A DNA stretch of 63,096 bases from an uncultured Prevotellaceae bacterium (GCA_902801375.1 CADCIB010000022.1:1-63096); one strand, 5' to 3'. Numbered from the stretch's first letter, positions 33,824 to 44,066 are shown. The notes: generated from the sequence alone by a model not told the origin. Numbers and translations are program-made.

Positions 33824-34624
33824 ATGGACTGGTTTCATGCTTTGATATTGGGCCTGATACAAGGTCTGACAGAATATCTGCCCGTGAGCAGCAGCGGACA
33901 TCTGACCATCGGTCAGGAAATCTTGGGCATAAGCGGCGCCGACAACTTGATGTTCGACGTAGCCGTTCATGTGGCCACTGTCTGCAGTACGCTCGTGGTG
34001 CTCTGGAGTGAAATAGAATGGATCGTGAAAGGTCTGTTCAAAGGTCGTATGAATGACGAGACTCGTTATGTGCTGAACATTCTGGTATCGATGATTCCCG
34101 TAGGCATCGTCGGCGTATTCTTCAAAGACGAGGTGGAAGCTATCTTCGGCTCAGGGCTGCTCATCGTGGGCATCATGCTGCTGGTGACAGCATCGTTACT
34201 CATATTCTCTTATTACGCCAAACCGCGACAGAAGGAGAAAATCAGCATGCGCGATGCATTCATTATTGGTGTAGCACAGGCTTGTGCCGTGATGCCGGGC
34301 CTCTCACGGTCGGGCAGCACCATTGCCACAGGACTGCTTCTCGGCAATAAGAAAGAACGGCTGGCACAGTTCTCGTTTCTCATGGTCATTCCTCCCATCC
34401 TTGGCGAGGCGCTCCTCGACGGCGTGAAAGCCGCTAAGGGAGAAGATGTGTTTGGAAACATCGGCACACTGCCCCTCGTCGTGGGATTCCTGGCCGCATT
34501 CCTATCGGGATGTTTCGCCTGCAAATGGATGATCAACATCGTGAAGCGTGGAAAACTCATCTGGTTCGGCATCTATTGTGCCGTGGCCGGACTCGTAGCC
34601 ATTGCCTATTCGCTGATGAGCTAA
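33824..34624 (+). CDS. uppP: Undecaprenyl-diphosphate phosphatase
   Basis: 266 aa integral membrane enzyme recycling undecaprenyl pyrophosphate to the monophosphate carrier for wall and surface-polymer synthesis. Both UppP/BacA signatures are present: [14 protein letters not shown] near the N-terminus and [13 protein letters not shown] in the middle. Overexpression of this family confers bacitracin tolerance in other species. Co-transcribed with ftsX and DUF3098. Confidence 0.95.
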   Translation: MDWFHALILGLIQGLTEYLPVSSSGHLTIGQEILGISGADNLMFDVAVHVATVCSTLVVLWSEIEWIVKGLFKGRMNDETRYVLNILVSMIPVGIVGVFFKDEVEAIFGSGLLIVGIMLLVTASLLIFSYYAKPRQKEKISMRDAFIIGVAQACAVMPGLSRSGSTIATGLLLGNKKERLAQFSFLMVIPPILGEALLDGVKAAKGEDVFGNIGTLPLVVGFLAAFLSGCFACKWMINIVKRGKLIWFGIYCAVAGLVAIAYSLMS

Positions 34625-34654
34625 AGACTTTCCCCCACCTCTCACCTCTGACAA

Positions 34655-35353
34655 ATGGATTTCAAAGAAGGAGTCATTCTGCATATAGACAAACCCTACG
34701 CCATGTCGAGCTTTGGCGCACTGGCCCACATTCGCTACCTGCTCACCAAGAGGATGGGCTACAAGGTGAAGGTGGGGCATGCCGGTACGCTCGACCCATT
34801 GGCAACAGGAGTGCTGATGCTCTGTACAGGTAAGAAGACAAAACTCATCGAGACCCTGCAAGCCAAAGACAAAGAGTATGTGGCCACCTTGCAGTTGGGT
34901 GCCAATACAGCCAGCCACGATATGGAACATCCTGTCGACGAGACATTCCCGACCGACCACGTCACACGTGAGAAGGTGGAAGCTGTGCTCAACCGGTTTG
35001 TGGGCGACGTGGAACAGATACCTCCCGTCTACAGCGCTGTGTGTGTCAACGGAAAACGTGCCTACCAGCTGAGCCGGAAAGGCCGCGACTTCGAGATCAA
35101 GGCAAAAACGGTGCACATCGAGGAACTCGAGCTGCTGCACTTCGACCCAGAGCTGATGCAGATGAGCATCCGTGTGCGTTGCGGCAAAGGCACCTATATC
35201 CGCTCTCTGGCACGCGACATCGGCGACCAACTGGCTTGTGGCGCTTTTCTCACATCGCTCTGCCGAACCCGTGTGGGCGAGGTGCGTGTGGAGGACTGCA
35301 TCACACTGGAAGCCTTCCCCGAATGGCTTGACAGCCAGCACATCACAGGCTGA
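34655..35353 (+). CDS. truB: tRNA pseudouridine-55 synthase
   Basis: 232 aa. The catalytic-Asp motif GHAGTLDPLATGVL is present, with KPYAMSSF at the start, VYSAVCVNGKRAYQLSR and CGKGTYIRSLARDIG. It modifies U55 in the T-loop of most tRNAs. The 30-base gap after uppP contains a C-rich stretch (CCCCCACCTCTCACCTCT) related to the heptamer repeats seen elsewhere. Part of the same run. Confidence 0.95.
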   Translation: MDFKEGVILHIDKPYAMSSFGALAHIRYLLTKRMGYKVKVGHAGTLDPLATGVLMLCTGKKTKLIETLQAKDKEYVATLQLGANTASHDMEHPVDETFPTDHVTREKVEAVLNRFVGDVEQIPPVYSAVCVNGKRAYQLSRKGRDFEIKAKTVHIEELELLHFDPELMQMSIRVRCGKGTYIRSLARDIGDQLACGAFLTSLCRTRVGEVRVEDCITLEAFPEWLDSQHITG

Positions 35354-35411
35354 CAGACGTTTGGGCAGATGGCAGCTTCCACCTGAAAGAAAATAAAAAC
35401 AACAACGAGAT

Positions 35412-36530
35412 ATGAAATTATCACAGTTCAAATTCAAGTTTAGCGACGAACTGATCGCTCTGAACCCGCCTTTCCATCGCGACGAATGCCGACTGATGGT
35501 GCTGCACAAAAAGTCGCAGACCATCGAGATGTTCAAGACCGACGAGAATGGCGAGCCGCTCACTGACGCGGAGGGTAACAAGCAGTATCTGGATTTCCGC
35601 AATGTGCTCGACTATTTCGACGAGGGCGACACCTTCATCTTCAACGACACCAAGGTGTTTCCCGCCCGCCTCTACGGCACAAAGGAGAGAACCGACGCCA
35701 AGATAGAAGTGTTCCTGCTTCGTGAACTTAACGAAGAGATGCGACTGTGGGACGTTCTCGTGGAGCCAGCCCGCAAGATACGCATCGGCAACAAGCTGTT
35801 TTTCGATGAGAGCGGAACGATGGTGGCAGAAGTGATCGACAACACCACCAGCCGCGGACGCACCCTGCGTTTCCTCTACGACTGTCCGCACGATGAGTTC
35901 AAGCGCGAGCTCTTCGCCTTAGGATCGGCTCCCCTGCCCCACTACATCGTGGACAAACGTCCGGCAACGGAAGACGACATGACTGATTTCCAGTGCATTT
36001 TCGCCAAGAACGAAGGAGCCGTCACCGCTCCCGCCTCTGGACTGCACTTCTCGCGCGAAATGATGAAACGTATGGAAATACGGGGCATGGAGTTTGCTTT
36101 CATCACCCTGCATTGTGCCTTGGGAAACTTCCACAGCATTGAAGTGGAGGATCTGACCAAGCACAAAATGGACTCCGAGCAGATGAAGATTGAGGCTGAG
36201 GCCTGCCGAATAGTAAACAAAGCCAAGCAGGAGGGACATCGCATCTGCTCCGTAGGAACCAGCGTGCTGAAAGCCACAGAAACAGCCGTCGGCACAGACA
36301 AGCTGCTGAAGGAATATGAGGGATGGACCAACAAATTCATCTTCCCACCCTACGAGTTTGGACTTTCTAACTGCATGATTGCCAATTTCTATCACCCCAT
36401 GTCAACCCTGCTCATGGAGACGGCAGCCTTCGGCGGCTACGAACTGGTGATGAAAGCCTACGACATGGCCGTGGACAACGGCTATAAGTTCGGTTGCTAC
36501 GGCGATGCCATGCTCATCTTGAACGATTGA
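35412..36530 (+). CDS. queA: S-adenosylmethionine:tRNA ribosyltransferase-isomerase
   Basis: 372 aa. It carries out the epoxyqueuosine-forming step of queuosine biosynthesis. QueA motifs visible: FIFNDTKVFPARLYG near the N-terminus, APASGLHFSREMMKRME, and the C-terminal KFIFPPYEFGLSNCMIANFY. It begins 58 bases after truB, giving two adjacent tRNA-modification genes. Confidence 0.95.
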   Translation: MKLSQFKFKFSDELIALNPPFHRDECRLMVLHKKSQTIEMFKTDENGEPLTDAEGNKQYLDFRNVLDYFDEGDTFIFNDTKVFPARLYGTKERTDAKIEVFLLRELNEEMRLWDVLVEPARKIRIGNKLFFDESGTMVAEVIDNTTSRGRTLRFLYDCPHDEFKRELFALGSAPLPHYIVDKRPATEDDMTDFQCIFAKNEGAVTAPASGLHFSREMMKRMEIRGMEFAFITLHCALGNFHSIEVEDLTKHKMDSEQMKIEAEACRIVNKAKQEGHRICSVGTSVLKATETAVGTDKLLKEYEGWTNKFIFPPYEFGLSNCMIANFYHPMSTLLMETAAFGGYELVMKAYDMAVDNGYKFGCYGDAMLILND

Positions 36531-36569
36531 GGTCATTCCCCAGAGGAAGGACTGAATAAAGACAAGCTC

Positions 36570-37025
36570 ATGAAGGAGCAACCATCAACACCATCTGCCC
36601 ACACGGTATTCCTCGGCCTTGGCACTAACTTAGGCCAAAAAGAAGAAAACATCCGTCGTGCTATAGAAAAAATTGGAGAGCTGGTTGGCGAAGTCGTTCG
36701 CCAGTCAGCTCTCTATCGGTCTGAGCCTTGGGGATTCCAGTCAGACAACTCTTTCGTCAACGCAGTCATTTGCTGCCAGACAACGCTCACCCCACATGAG
36801 GTGCTTGCCAAAACGCAGGCCATTGAACGTGCTATGGGTCGCCGACACAAATCGGTCAACCGCCAATATCACGACCGCATCATCGATATCGACATCTTGC
36901 TCTACGACGATTGGCAGGTGGACGAACCCGACCTGCAGATACCCCATCCGCTGATGTTCCAACGCGATTTCGTGATGAATCCTTTGCGCGAAATCCTCGA
37001 CTTCCCCGAAGAAGAAACAACCTAA
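36570..37025 (+). CDS. folK: 2-amino-4-hydroxy-6-hydroxymethyldihydropteridine pyrophosphokinase
   Basis: 151 aa. It transfers pyrophosphate to the pterin precursor in folate synthesis. HPPK motifs: VFLGLGTNLGQKEENIRRAI, SALYRSEPWGF, and the metal-binding RIIDIDILLYDD followed by IPHPLMFQRDFVMNPL. Last gene of the ftsX run; a palindrome (37032-37068) separates it from the convergent rpsO. Confidence 0.95.
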   Translation: MKEQPSTPSAHTVFLGLGTNLGQKEENIRRAIEKIGELVGEVVRQSALYRSEPWGFQSDNSFVNAVICCQTTLTPHEVLAKTQAIERAMGRRHKSVNRQYHDRIIDIDILLYDDWQVDEPDLQIPHPLMFQRDFVMNPLREILDFPEEETT

Positions 37026-37031
37026 AACCAA

Positions 37032-37068
37032 CATCCCCTGTCGCTGAAATCATTCAGGACAGGGGATG
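37032..37068. terminator. Shared hairpin between convergent folK and rpsO
   Basis: CATCCCCTGTC pairs with GACAGGGGATG around a 15-base spacer. There is no long T-run on either side, but the position between convergent stops suggests bidirectional termination. Confidence 0.55.
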
Positions 37069-37095
37069 ACGCTTTACCTTAAAGAATGCTTTAGC

Positions 37096-37371
37096 TTATC
37101 GGCGCAGGCCAAGAGCCTTCACGATGGCACGATAGCGAGTGATGTCGCGGTCGTACAGATAGTCGAGCAGAGCACGACGCTTACCAACGAGAATGGTCAG
37201 CGAACGAGCTGTGTTGTGATCCTTGTGATTCTTCTTCAGGTGCTCTGTCAGGTGCTTGATGCGATACGAGAACAGGGCAATCTGGCTCTCTGCACTACCA
37301 GTGTCTGCGGCATTGCCATTGTGGCTGTACTGGCCGAAAATCTCTTCTTTCTTAGCTTTGTCTAAGTACAT
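37096..37371 (-). CDS. rpsO: 30S ribosomal protein S15
   Basis: 91 aa starting MYLDKAKKEEIFGQYSHNG; the longer open frame is rejected because it covers the leader. S15 binds 16S rRNA in the platform. Conserved segments: GSAESQIALFSYRIKHLTEH, the S15 signature KKNHKDHNTARSL, and VGKRRALLDYL. The mRNA has a long structured leader (37372-37488) after a TACCTTTG promoter. Confidence 0.96.
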   Translation of the reverse strand: MYLDKAKKEEIFGQYSHNGNAADTGSAESQIALFSYRIKHLTEHLKKNHKDHNTARSLTILVGKRRALLDYLYDRDITRYRAIVKALGLRR

Positions 37372-37488
37372 GATAAATTGATGATTAAATGATTGAAAAT
37401 TACATCCTTCTGATGCGCTGACGGCAATCATCAGCCGTCTCTACATCGTCGAATGCACCGGACTCTCCGGCTTGCTTTCTTCGAAAGC
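37372..37488 (-). promoter_or_regulatory. Structured rpsO leader with three tandem hairpins
   Basis: Reading along the mRNA: GCTTTC/GAAAGC (37474-37488), CCGGA/TCCGG (37458-37470) and GACGGC/GCCGTC (37420-37439), then an unpaired A/T-rich stretch to the ATG. S15 is known to autoregulate through unrelated leader folds in several bacteria; a similar role here is inference. Confidence 0.55.
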
Positions 37489-37493
37489 GGGTG

Positions 37494-37501
37494 CAAAGGT
37501 A
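37494..37501 (-). promoter_or_regulatory. Promoter -7 box of rpsO
   Basis: TACCTTTG on the minus strand, about 120 bases before the start codon. Confidence 0.65.
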
Positions 37502-37611
37502 CGAATTTCTTCACAATTCTCAGTTCATCATTTGTAATTATTTGTAACTTTAACTATTTTTATGGATTCTACAACCTGGTGTAACGACTCAGCCCCCTCG
37601 CAGATTGACCT

Positions 37612-37700
37612 CTTCCAGCCCCTCCTGTAGGAGTGGGGCTGATTAGTTTCTGCGCTCAGTTCCAACTTTTCCTCCCCCATGGGGGAGAAAAAGAGGGGGT
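37612..37700. repeat. G/C-rich palindromes upstream of typA
   Basis: CAGCCCCTCCTGTAGGAGTG+GGGCTG forms one long hairpin (about 37616-37641), and CTCCCCCATGGGGGAG a second (about 37673-37688). Both resemble, but are not identical to, the CCCCTCTCC/GAGAGGGG palindromes of the REP-like family. The rest of this gap holds only the rpsO and typA promoters. Confidence 0.6.
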
Positions 37701-37768
37701 TGCATATATTTTTTTCATCTCTACAAAAGAAATCCACACCTTTTGTACGCACTTAATCAAAATTTTCG

Positions 37769-37776
37769 TACCTTTG
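37769..37776 (+). promoter_or_regulatory. Promoter -7 box of typA
   Basis: TACCTTTG, 26 bases upstream of the ATG. Confidence 0.65.
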
Positions 37777-37801
37777 CACCCGCTTATCATAAATAAGGTA
37801 T

Positions 37802-39604
37802 ATGCAAGACATCAGAAACATCGCTATTATAGCCCATGTGGATCATGGCAAGACAACACTGGTAGACAAAATGATGTTGGCCGGACACCTCTTTCGCGAC
37901 GGACAAAACCTCAGCTCGCAGGTGCTCGATGCCAACGACCTGGAACGTGAACGTGGCATCACCATCCTTTCGAAAAACGTATCAATCACGTACAAAGGCG
38001 TGAAAATCAACATCATTGACACGCCGGGGCACAGCGATTTCGGCGGTGAAGTGGAGCGCGTGCTCAACATGGCCGACGGCTGCCTGCTCCTCGTGGATGC
38101 TTTCGAGGGACCAATGCCGCAGACACGCTTCGTGCTGCAGAAGGCTTTGCAGATAGGACTGAAGCCCATTGTTGTGGTGAACAAAGTGGACAAGCCCAAC
38201 TGCCGGCCGGAGGAAGTCTACGAGATGGTGTTCGACCTGATGTTTGCCCTCAACGCCACTGAAGACCAATTGGATTTCCCTGTGGTCTACGGATCGGCCA
38301 AGAACGGCTGGATGGGCGAGGACTACAACACGCCTACTGACAACATCACCTATCTGCTGGATAAAATCATTGAGGTGATTCCCGCTCCACGACAGATTGA
38401 GGGAACACCGCAGATGCTTATCACCAGTCTCGACTACAGCAGTTATATGGGACGCATCGCCGTGGGGCGCGTCCACCGCGGAACCCTGACCAACGGCATG
38501 AACATCACCATCGCCCACCGCGACGGCACGATGGAGAAAACCAAGATCAAGGAACTGCACACCTTCGAGGGCATGGGCCACGTGAAAACCGACCATGTGG
38601 ACTCTGGCGACATCTGTGCCGTCATCGGACTGGAACGCTTTGAGATTGGCGATACCATCTGCGACCTGGAGAACCCGGAGCCGTTGCCGCCCATCGCCAT
38701 CGATGAGCCCACGATGTCGATGCTCTTCACCATCAACGACTCGCCCTTCTTTGGCAAAGAGGGCAAATACTGCACCTCACGCCATATCAACGACCGCCTG
38801 ATGAAAGAGCTGGAGAAGAACCTCGCCCTGAGAGTGGCACCTTTCGAGGACTCCACCGACAAGTGGATCGTTTCCGGACGTGGCGTGCTGCACCTCTCCG
38901 TGCTCATAGAGACCATGCGCCGTGAGGGCTATGAGTTGCAGGTGGGACAGCCGCAAGTGATCTACAAAGAGATTGAGGGGCAGAAATGCGAACCCATCGA
39001 GGAACTGACCATCAACGTGCCTGAGGAGTTCGCCTCGAAGATGATTGACATGGTGACTCGCCGCAAAGGTGAGATGACCTCGATGGACACGCAGGGCGAC
39101 CGCGTGAACATTGAGTTCGACATCCCCTCGCGCGGCATCATCGGCTTGCGTACCAATGTGCTGACAGCCAGTCAGGGAGAAGCCATCATGGCCCACCGCT
39201 ACAAGGAATACCAACCCTACAAGGGCGACATACAGCGTCGCATCAACGGCTCGATGATAGCTCTCGAGACAGGCACGGCCTACGCCTACGCCATCGACAA
39301 GTTGCAGGATCGCGGCAAGTTCTTCATCGACCCAGGCGAAGAGGTGTACATCGGACAGGTGGTCGGCGAGCATGTTCACGACAACGACCTGGTCATCAAC
39401 GTCTGCAAAGCCAAGCAGCTGACCAACGTACGTGCTTCGGGTACCGACGACAAGGCACGCATCGTACCAAAGACCGTCATGTCGCTCGAAGAATGTCTGG
39501 AGTACATCAAGGCTGATGAATACGTAGAGGTGACGCCCAAGTCGATGCGCATGCGCAAGATCATCCTCGACCATAACGACCGCAAACGCGCCAACAAGGA
39601 ATAG
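37802..39604 (+). CDS. typA: Ribosome-associated GTPase TypA/BipA
   Basis: 600 aa translational GTPase. G1 [14 protein letters not shown]3 [12 protein letters not shown] and G4 NKVDK are visible, followed by EF-G-like domains and the family C-terminal domain ([19 protein letters not shown]). TypA assists 50S assembly, particularly under cold or stress. Full length. The 572-aa hybrid regulator starts 25 bases after its stop with no obvious promoter, so read-through is possible. Confidence 0.96.
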   Translation: MQDIRNIAIIAHVDHGKTTLVDKMMLAGHLFRDGQNLSSQVLDANDLERERGITILSKNVSITYKGVKINIIDTPGHSDFGGEVERVLNMADGCLLLVDAFEGPMPQTRFVLQKALQIGLKPIVVVNKVDKPNCRPEEVYEMVFDLMFALNATEDQLDFPVVYGSAKNGWMGEDYNTPTDNITYLLDKIIEVIPAPRQIEGTPQMLITSLDYSSYMGRIAVGRVHRGTLTNGMNITIAHRDGTMEKTKIKELHTFEGMGHVKTDHVDSGDICAVIGLERFEIGDTICDLENPEPLPPIAIDEPTMSMLFTINDSPFFGKEGKYCTSRHINDRLMKELEKNLALRVAPFEDSTDKWIVSGRGVLHLSVLIETMRREGYELQVGQPQVIYKEIEGQKCEPIEELTINVPEEFASKMIDMVTRRKGEMTSMDTQGDRVNIEFDIPSRGIIGLRTNVLTASQGEAIMAHRYKEYQPYKGDIQRRINGSMIALETGTAYAYAIDKLQDRGKFFIDPGEEVYIGQVVGEHVHDNDLVINVCKAKQLTNVRASGTDDKARIVPKTVMSLEECLEYIKADEYVEVTPKSMRMRKIILDHNDRKRANKE

Positions 39605-39629
39605 TCTTCATCGCATTCTTGTTTCGGCT

Positions 39630-41348
39630 ATGAAATACGGCAGATTCTTTCCCTTGTCCCTCAAAATGCTTTTGGTGGCTATGGCCGTCATGATGACAGT
39701 TGCTGTATGGGGGCAGGATGTGAAGATAAAGAATCTGGAGCGGCTGAAACTGATGACAAGTGAAGAACTGATACACAAAGGCGAGCGTTGCCGGATGAAG
39801 AAGAATATGCCCGACAGTGCCCTTCTGTATTTAACGATCGTTGCCAACCGGCAGTTGTCAAGAATGGACGAGAAAGACACCATCGAAGTAATGTCGCATA
39901 TAGCAGCTTTGCATGGGCTGGGCATTTTGTATAGTGGTGCTTATTTCGACTATAAGAAGGCATACGGCTACTATCTGCAGGCCGAGAGTATGGCAAAGAA
40001 ATACAACCGTACACTCTTGCTTCCCTCCATTCACCACAACATGCTTGGACTGAAGAAACTCGACTTCTCCGTCAACCGGCGCGACGAAATAATCCCAGAA
40101 CTGATTAACGACTACAAGCAGCTGGTCCGCGAAGCCGTTGGTTATCATGCAATGATGTATTATCCCATCTATGTGGCCAACATGGCAAGCTTTGCGATGA
40201 ACAGCGAAATGGTGGACAGTGTCAAGCCGGAATTGGAAAAGTACCTGAAGATGAAGCTCCCCGAGTCAAAGCTTTTTCCACAAGAGGTTTACCGACTCAT
40301 TTGCCTTGCCATTCTGGCATATTCCAACAAGGAATACGAGAAGGCATTCATGTATCTGGACCAACAGAAGGAAGTCATTCTGCAAAACAGCAACGATTCG
40401 AACTTCCATGCTTGGTTGACCGGCAACAACTACACGAGGTGTGAGTTCCTGTGGGGAATGGGAAGGGACGAGGAAGGGTTGGCTCTGGTTCAAGAAAACC
40501 TACGCCTTGGACAACAAGCAGACAACCATGTGACCATATGCGATGCCTACAACAACCTTATGGACTACTATCATGAACATGGTGATGAGCCTTTGGCTAA
40601 TCATTACGAGCTACTTTATCTAAGGGAAAAGAACTACATAGAAAACCAAAACCACCTATTGGATGTCGACAAGGTGAAATACCTCTTCGAAATCGATAAG
40701 ATGAACGAGGATGCAAAAGTGCAGGCTGAAAGGGAACAAGTCAAGACATACGCGCTATGGATGGTGTGTTTCTTCACCTTTTTCATAATCGTGTCATTGG
40801 TTCTTCTTTATCGCAATTACCGAGAGGTGAAGGAGAAGAACGCCCAGCTCTTCCAGAAGGTTCAGGAGCAACTGGCGGAGATAGAGGAGAAGAAGGCTCT
40901 GCTACTCCAGGCTCCGCAGCCGCTACCGCAAGTGGAGAAGCCCAAATATCAGAAGAACGCCATCGACGAAACGACGAAGTCGGAACTGCTCCACCGCATC
41001 TTCTTCGTCATGGAATCGTCTGCCGACATTTATGACACCGATTTCTCCCTGCAGCGATTGGCCGAGCTGGTGGAAGGCAACCCCAACTACGTGTCGCAGG
41101 TGATCAACGAGAAATACAAGCAGAATTTCAATGCGCTGCTCAATGAGTATCGCATCCGTGAAGCCTGCCGCCGCATCAACGACCGCGAGCACTACGGCAA
41201 CCAGACGCTCGACAGCATTGCCGAGGGCGTGGGCATCCGTGCCCGTTCCACCTTCGTCACCGCTTTCAAGAAGTTCACGGGCATGACTCCCTCTGCCTAT
41301 CAGAAGTTGGCAAAGACTAAAGTAGCCAGCACCCAGACACCCGCCTAA
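39630..41348 (+). CDS. Transmembrane TPR / AraC-type hybrid regulator
   Basis: 572 aa. N-terminal signal or membrane segment (LKMLLVAMAVMMTVAVWG); about 330 residues of TPR-like helical repeats predicted outside the cytoplasm; a membrane span near residues 372-393 (MVCFFTFFIIVSLVLLY); a coiled coil (VKEKNAQLFQKVQEQLAEIE). A C-terminal AraC helix-turn-helix follows (FSLQRLAELVEGNPNYVSQV; LDSIAEGVGIRARSTFVTAF; FTGMTPSAYQKL). The layout suggests periplasmic sensing with direct DNA binding, as in hybrid one-component regulators of Bacteroidetes. The secreted-protein gene downstream is a plausible target (inference). Confidence 0.85.
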   Translation: MKYGRFFPLSLKMLLVAMAVMMTVAVWGQDVKIKNLERLKLMTSEELIHKGERCRMKKNMPDSALLYLTIVANRQLSRMDEKDTIEVMSHIAALHGLGILYSGAYFDYKKAYGYYLQAESMAKKYNRTLLLPSIHHNMLGLKKLDFSVNRRDEIIPELINDYKQLVREAVGYHAMMYYPIYVANMASFAMNSEMVDSVKPELEKYLKMKLPESKLFPQEVYRLICLAILAYSNKEYEKAFMYLDQQKEVILQNSNDSNFHAWLTGNNYTRCEFLWGMGRDEEGLALVQENLRLGQQADNHVTICDAYNNLMDYYHEHGDEPLANHYELLYLREKNYIENQNHLLDVDKVKYLFEIDKMNEDAKVQAEREQVKTYALWMVCFFTFFIIVSLVLLYRNYREVKEKNAQLFQKVQEQLAEIEEKKALLLQAPQPLPQVEKPKYQKNAIDETTKSELLHRIFFVMESSADIYDTDFSLQRLAELVEGNPNYVSQVINEKYKQNFNALLNEYRIREACRRINDREHYGNQTLDSIAEGVGIRARSTFVTAFKKFTGMTPSAYQKLAKTKVASTQTPA

Positions 41349-41435
41349 CCCCTCTATGTCGCCACATTTTTGTTCGTGCGTGTAAGTTCGAACAAACCTC
41401 GACGGCTTTTTCTTGCGGCTTTCCCGCAATCGCCC

Positions 41436-41443
41436 TATCTTTG
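41436..41443 (+). promoter_or_regulatory. Promoter -7 box of the 744-aa secreted protein gene
   Basis: TATCTTTG, 43 bases upstream of the ATG. Confidence 0.55.
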
Positions 41444-41485
41444 CACCATCAAACCTTTTTATTAACCTTTTAAAATTCAAACAAA

Positions 41486-43720
41486 ATGAAAAAGATGAAC
41501 TTATTCAAATGGATGGTGGTGCTGATGCTGCTGCCGATGGGAGCAAGGGCGCAAGTAAGAAATGTCTATCCGACGGCTCAGCCCATGAAAAGCGGATTGA
41601 TGGAGTCAACAATCCTTGACCAACAGAATTACCGCAAGATAGAGAACGGCAGCATGACAACGCTGCTATACAATAAGCCCATAGCCAAGAAAGAGTCCAC
41701 CGACGATGAGGCACAAGTACACTTCATCCTGAAATACGACAAGGAGGCTGTGGAGAGTATCCATCTGATGATGTACCACAATCAACAGAATTATGGTGCC
41801 TATTGGGGCGATGAGGGGGACGACTTCACCATGAGCCTGCCCAAAGGCGAATGGGACTTTTGTCTAAGCATTTATAATAGTAAAACTTTCCGTTTAGAAC
41901 ACATCATTCAAGACCTGGTTCAGATAGACGGTGACATGACGCTTACTTTCTCTGAGGAAGATGCCACCAACTATATTGCTATCAAAGAACTGATGTCCAA
42001 CGGGGAAGAAATGAAGTTTACAACTTACCGCGGGAGCGAGTCGGGAGAAGTAGAAGTGGTCAGTCGGGGCGATGCCGATGTGTTGAAGTTTGTGCGCTAT
42101 GCAGTTTATAAGCCGGAAGGACCAATGGGCTTGTTCTATAAAGAGTATGGTGATGCTTACAATTTCGAGGGATTTCCTTTTGTCAAAGACTTCGGCTGGT
42201 GGGTAAGCCCGTCTAAGAGTGGTCGTTTCGCCTTCTGTCGCGATGAATATGCCGCTGTGGGCAGTCTTTATGAATATGGTAAAAGGCAGGGAAGTACGTT
42301 CTATGTCAACAAATTCTATACCGACAAGACGGAAACTGCCGTCCTCAGCAACAATCCTGCTGACTATTTTTATACCGAGGAGAAGTTTGTCCAATCAAAA
42401 GGCGGGAAGGAATGGAGCGATTTGCGTTATCCCACAGGCGTCTTTGGAATGAAATTGGCTCAAGTGATAGACGACATCTATGTCGGCTCCACTTCTTTTA
42501 TGAGTGCATTTTGGAAGGATGAGGCGAACACACTCCATATCTACAACGGCGTGTCTGTCGGCAATGATGCTTCCGAAAGCCGATACAATCTTTTGGCGAC
42601 TTCTCGGTTCACAGATAACTGGCAGGCAACGGCATGGGGCGACGTGCAAGAGCGAATCATTCTTGGTATGCCCGCCTACAGAAAGGATGGCAAACCGACA
42701 TACGTGAATTGTGGCCCGTCAAACGGATCTTCCTTGTTCTGTGCTTTACCTAATAGCAACTGTTTGAACTCTATGAGAGGCAATCCTGCCTTCTCGTATT
42801 CTCCCGAACAGAAAGCCTTGCCCTATGGTAGCAGTTGTCCCGTCTTGACGATGGATAAATACAGTTACGAGGCGGAGTGGGGGCATCTGTTTGTTGCAGC
42901 CCCATACTATACCGGCCGTTACGGCGAATACCGCGAAACGGATATGGTTGGTCTTGAAGAGACCATCAAGGTGGACGGCGAACAGGTTGCTGGCAGCTAC
43001 GACGAGTACCAGCAACTGCAAGGACAATGGATAGGCGAAGGCATTCCCACAGGTGTGTTCGATATTTCCTTAATAAACAAGAACGTAGAGGTGGACGGAT
43101 TAGACGGAAAAAACGAAGCCACAATTCATTTCGACATGGGAGCAGAAGACAAAGAAGCCCCCAACCTTCAGATGCTGTGGTTCAAGGATAAGGACAACAA
43201 TATCATTGACCGCTTTGCAAAGGCCGAGGACGGAACTTTGGAGTTCGCTGGCGGCGATTTCAATTTCCATTTTGTGAACGAAGGTTCGTATTGGTACGAC
43301 ATCGCAGAGCAGACTGTCAGCGTGAGCTATTCACCTTACTGCAAAGATGAGTGGGCGGCTTTGGAAGTGGAAGAAATACCAGAGAACTACTTTGCTCCTG
43401 CCTTCGGCTACTTCTATCGTGGCTCTTTGAAAGATGTGACAGGTGTCGGCGAAAAGGGTTGGTTCGACCTGAAGATTCGCTTGGAGGATGCCACCGGCAA
43501 CTGGCAGGAGCAGGTGATCAGCCCCGCTTTCCGCATCGACGAACTGGTGGACACGGGCATTGAGAACAATAACCAATATACGATAACCAACAACCGCGAT
43601 GCGGAAGCCATTTATGATGTGATGGGCCGCCGCCTTGCAAATGATTCGCCAAGAGGCGGGAAGGGCGTGCGGATCGTTCACCGGCAGAATGGCGATGTGC
43701 GCAAAGTCGTTGTGAGATAG
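41486..43720 (+). CDS. Large secreted protein with sorting-like tail
   Basis: 744 aa, signal peptide MKKMNLFKWMVVLMLLPMGARA. The mature part is beta-rich (HFILKYDKEAVESIHLMMYH; GEWDFCLSIYNSKTF) and looks like stacked immunoglobulin-like modules, but I recognise no catalytic signature. The C-terminus IYDVMGRRL...NGDVRKVVVR is a variant of the short type-IX-like tail. The segment before it (RGGKGVRIVHRQ) departs from the usual KGIYIxNGKK form. Surface-exposed or secreted; role unknown. Array C begins 6 bases after the stop. Confidence 0.7.
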   Translation: MKKMNLFKWMVVLMLLPMGARAQVRNVYPTAQPMKSGLMESTILDQQNYRKIENGSMTTLLYNKPIAKKESTDDEAQVHFILKYDKEAVESIHLMMYHNQQNYGAYWGDEGDDFTMSLPKGEWDFCLSIYNSKTFRLEHIIQDLVQIDGDMTLTFSEEDATNYIAIKELMSNGEEMKFTTYRGSESGEVEVVSRGDADVLKFVRYAVYKPEGPMGLFYKEYGDAYNFEGFPFVKDFGWWVSPSKSGRFAFCRDEYAAVGSLYEYGKRQGSTFYVNKFYTDKTETAVLSNNPADYFYTEEKFVQSKGGKEWSDLRYPTGVFGMKLAQVIDDIYVGSTSFMSAFWKDEANTLHIYNGVSVGNDASESRYNLLATSRFTDNWQATAWGDVQERIILGMPAYRKDGKPTYVNCGPSNGSSLFCALPNSNCLNSMRGNPAFSYSPEQKALPYGSSCPVLTMDKYSYEAEWGHLFVAAPYYTGRYGEYRETDMVGLEETIKVDGEQVAGSYDEYQQLQGQWIGEGIPTGVFDISLINKNVEVDGLDGKNEATIHFDMGAEDKEAPNLQMLWFKDKDNNIIDRFAKAEDGTLEFAGGDFNFHFVNEGSYWYDIAEQTVSVSYSPYCKDEWAALEVEEIPENYFAPAFGYFYRGSLKDVTGVGEKGWFDLKIRLEDATGNWQEQVISPAFRIDELVDTGIENNNQYTITNNRDAEAIYDVMGRRLANDSPRGGKGVRIVHRQNGDVRKVVVR

Positions 43721-43725
43721 GCTTT

Positions 43726-43813
43726 AGCCAACATCTGGTCAGCTTGTAGCCAACGTCTGGTCAACGTTAACCTATGCCAGGTTAACCGATGACCAGGCGT
43801 TGGTCAGCGTTTA
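43726..43813. repeat. 22-bp phased repeat array C (4 units)
   Basis: Units start at 43726, 43748, 43770 and 43792, with a partial fifth. Units 1-2 contain AGCCAAC(A/G)TCTGGTCA. Units 3-4 contain the reverse complement (TGACCAGGCGTTGG), so the array can also fold into a long hairpin. Confidence 0.8.
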
Positions 43814-44066
43814 ACCTGTTTTGCGCCCATGTTTTGATCAACCCCGAAGGGGCGCTTGCTGATGCCTGACAAACTGCTTCACCCCCCCCTTGCCATACCT
43901 GTTTTGTCAAGAAAACTTCGAATTTAAGTGGGTCAAAACTCGCGTCCTTGAAAACAAAAGTCCGCTGGTAGGAAAAAACGGCAAAAATGAGCGATTTCTG
44001 TAACTCGTTGAATGCGACCGTATTATAAGAATCCTGTCCTCGTTAGCCCCTGAAGCATTTCCAATT

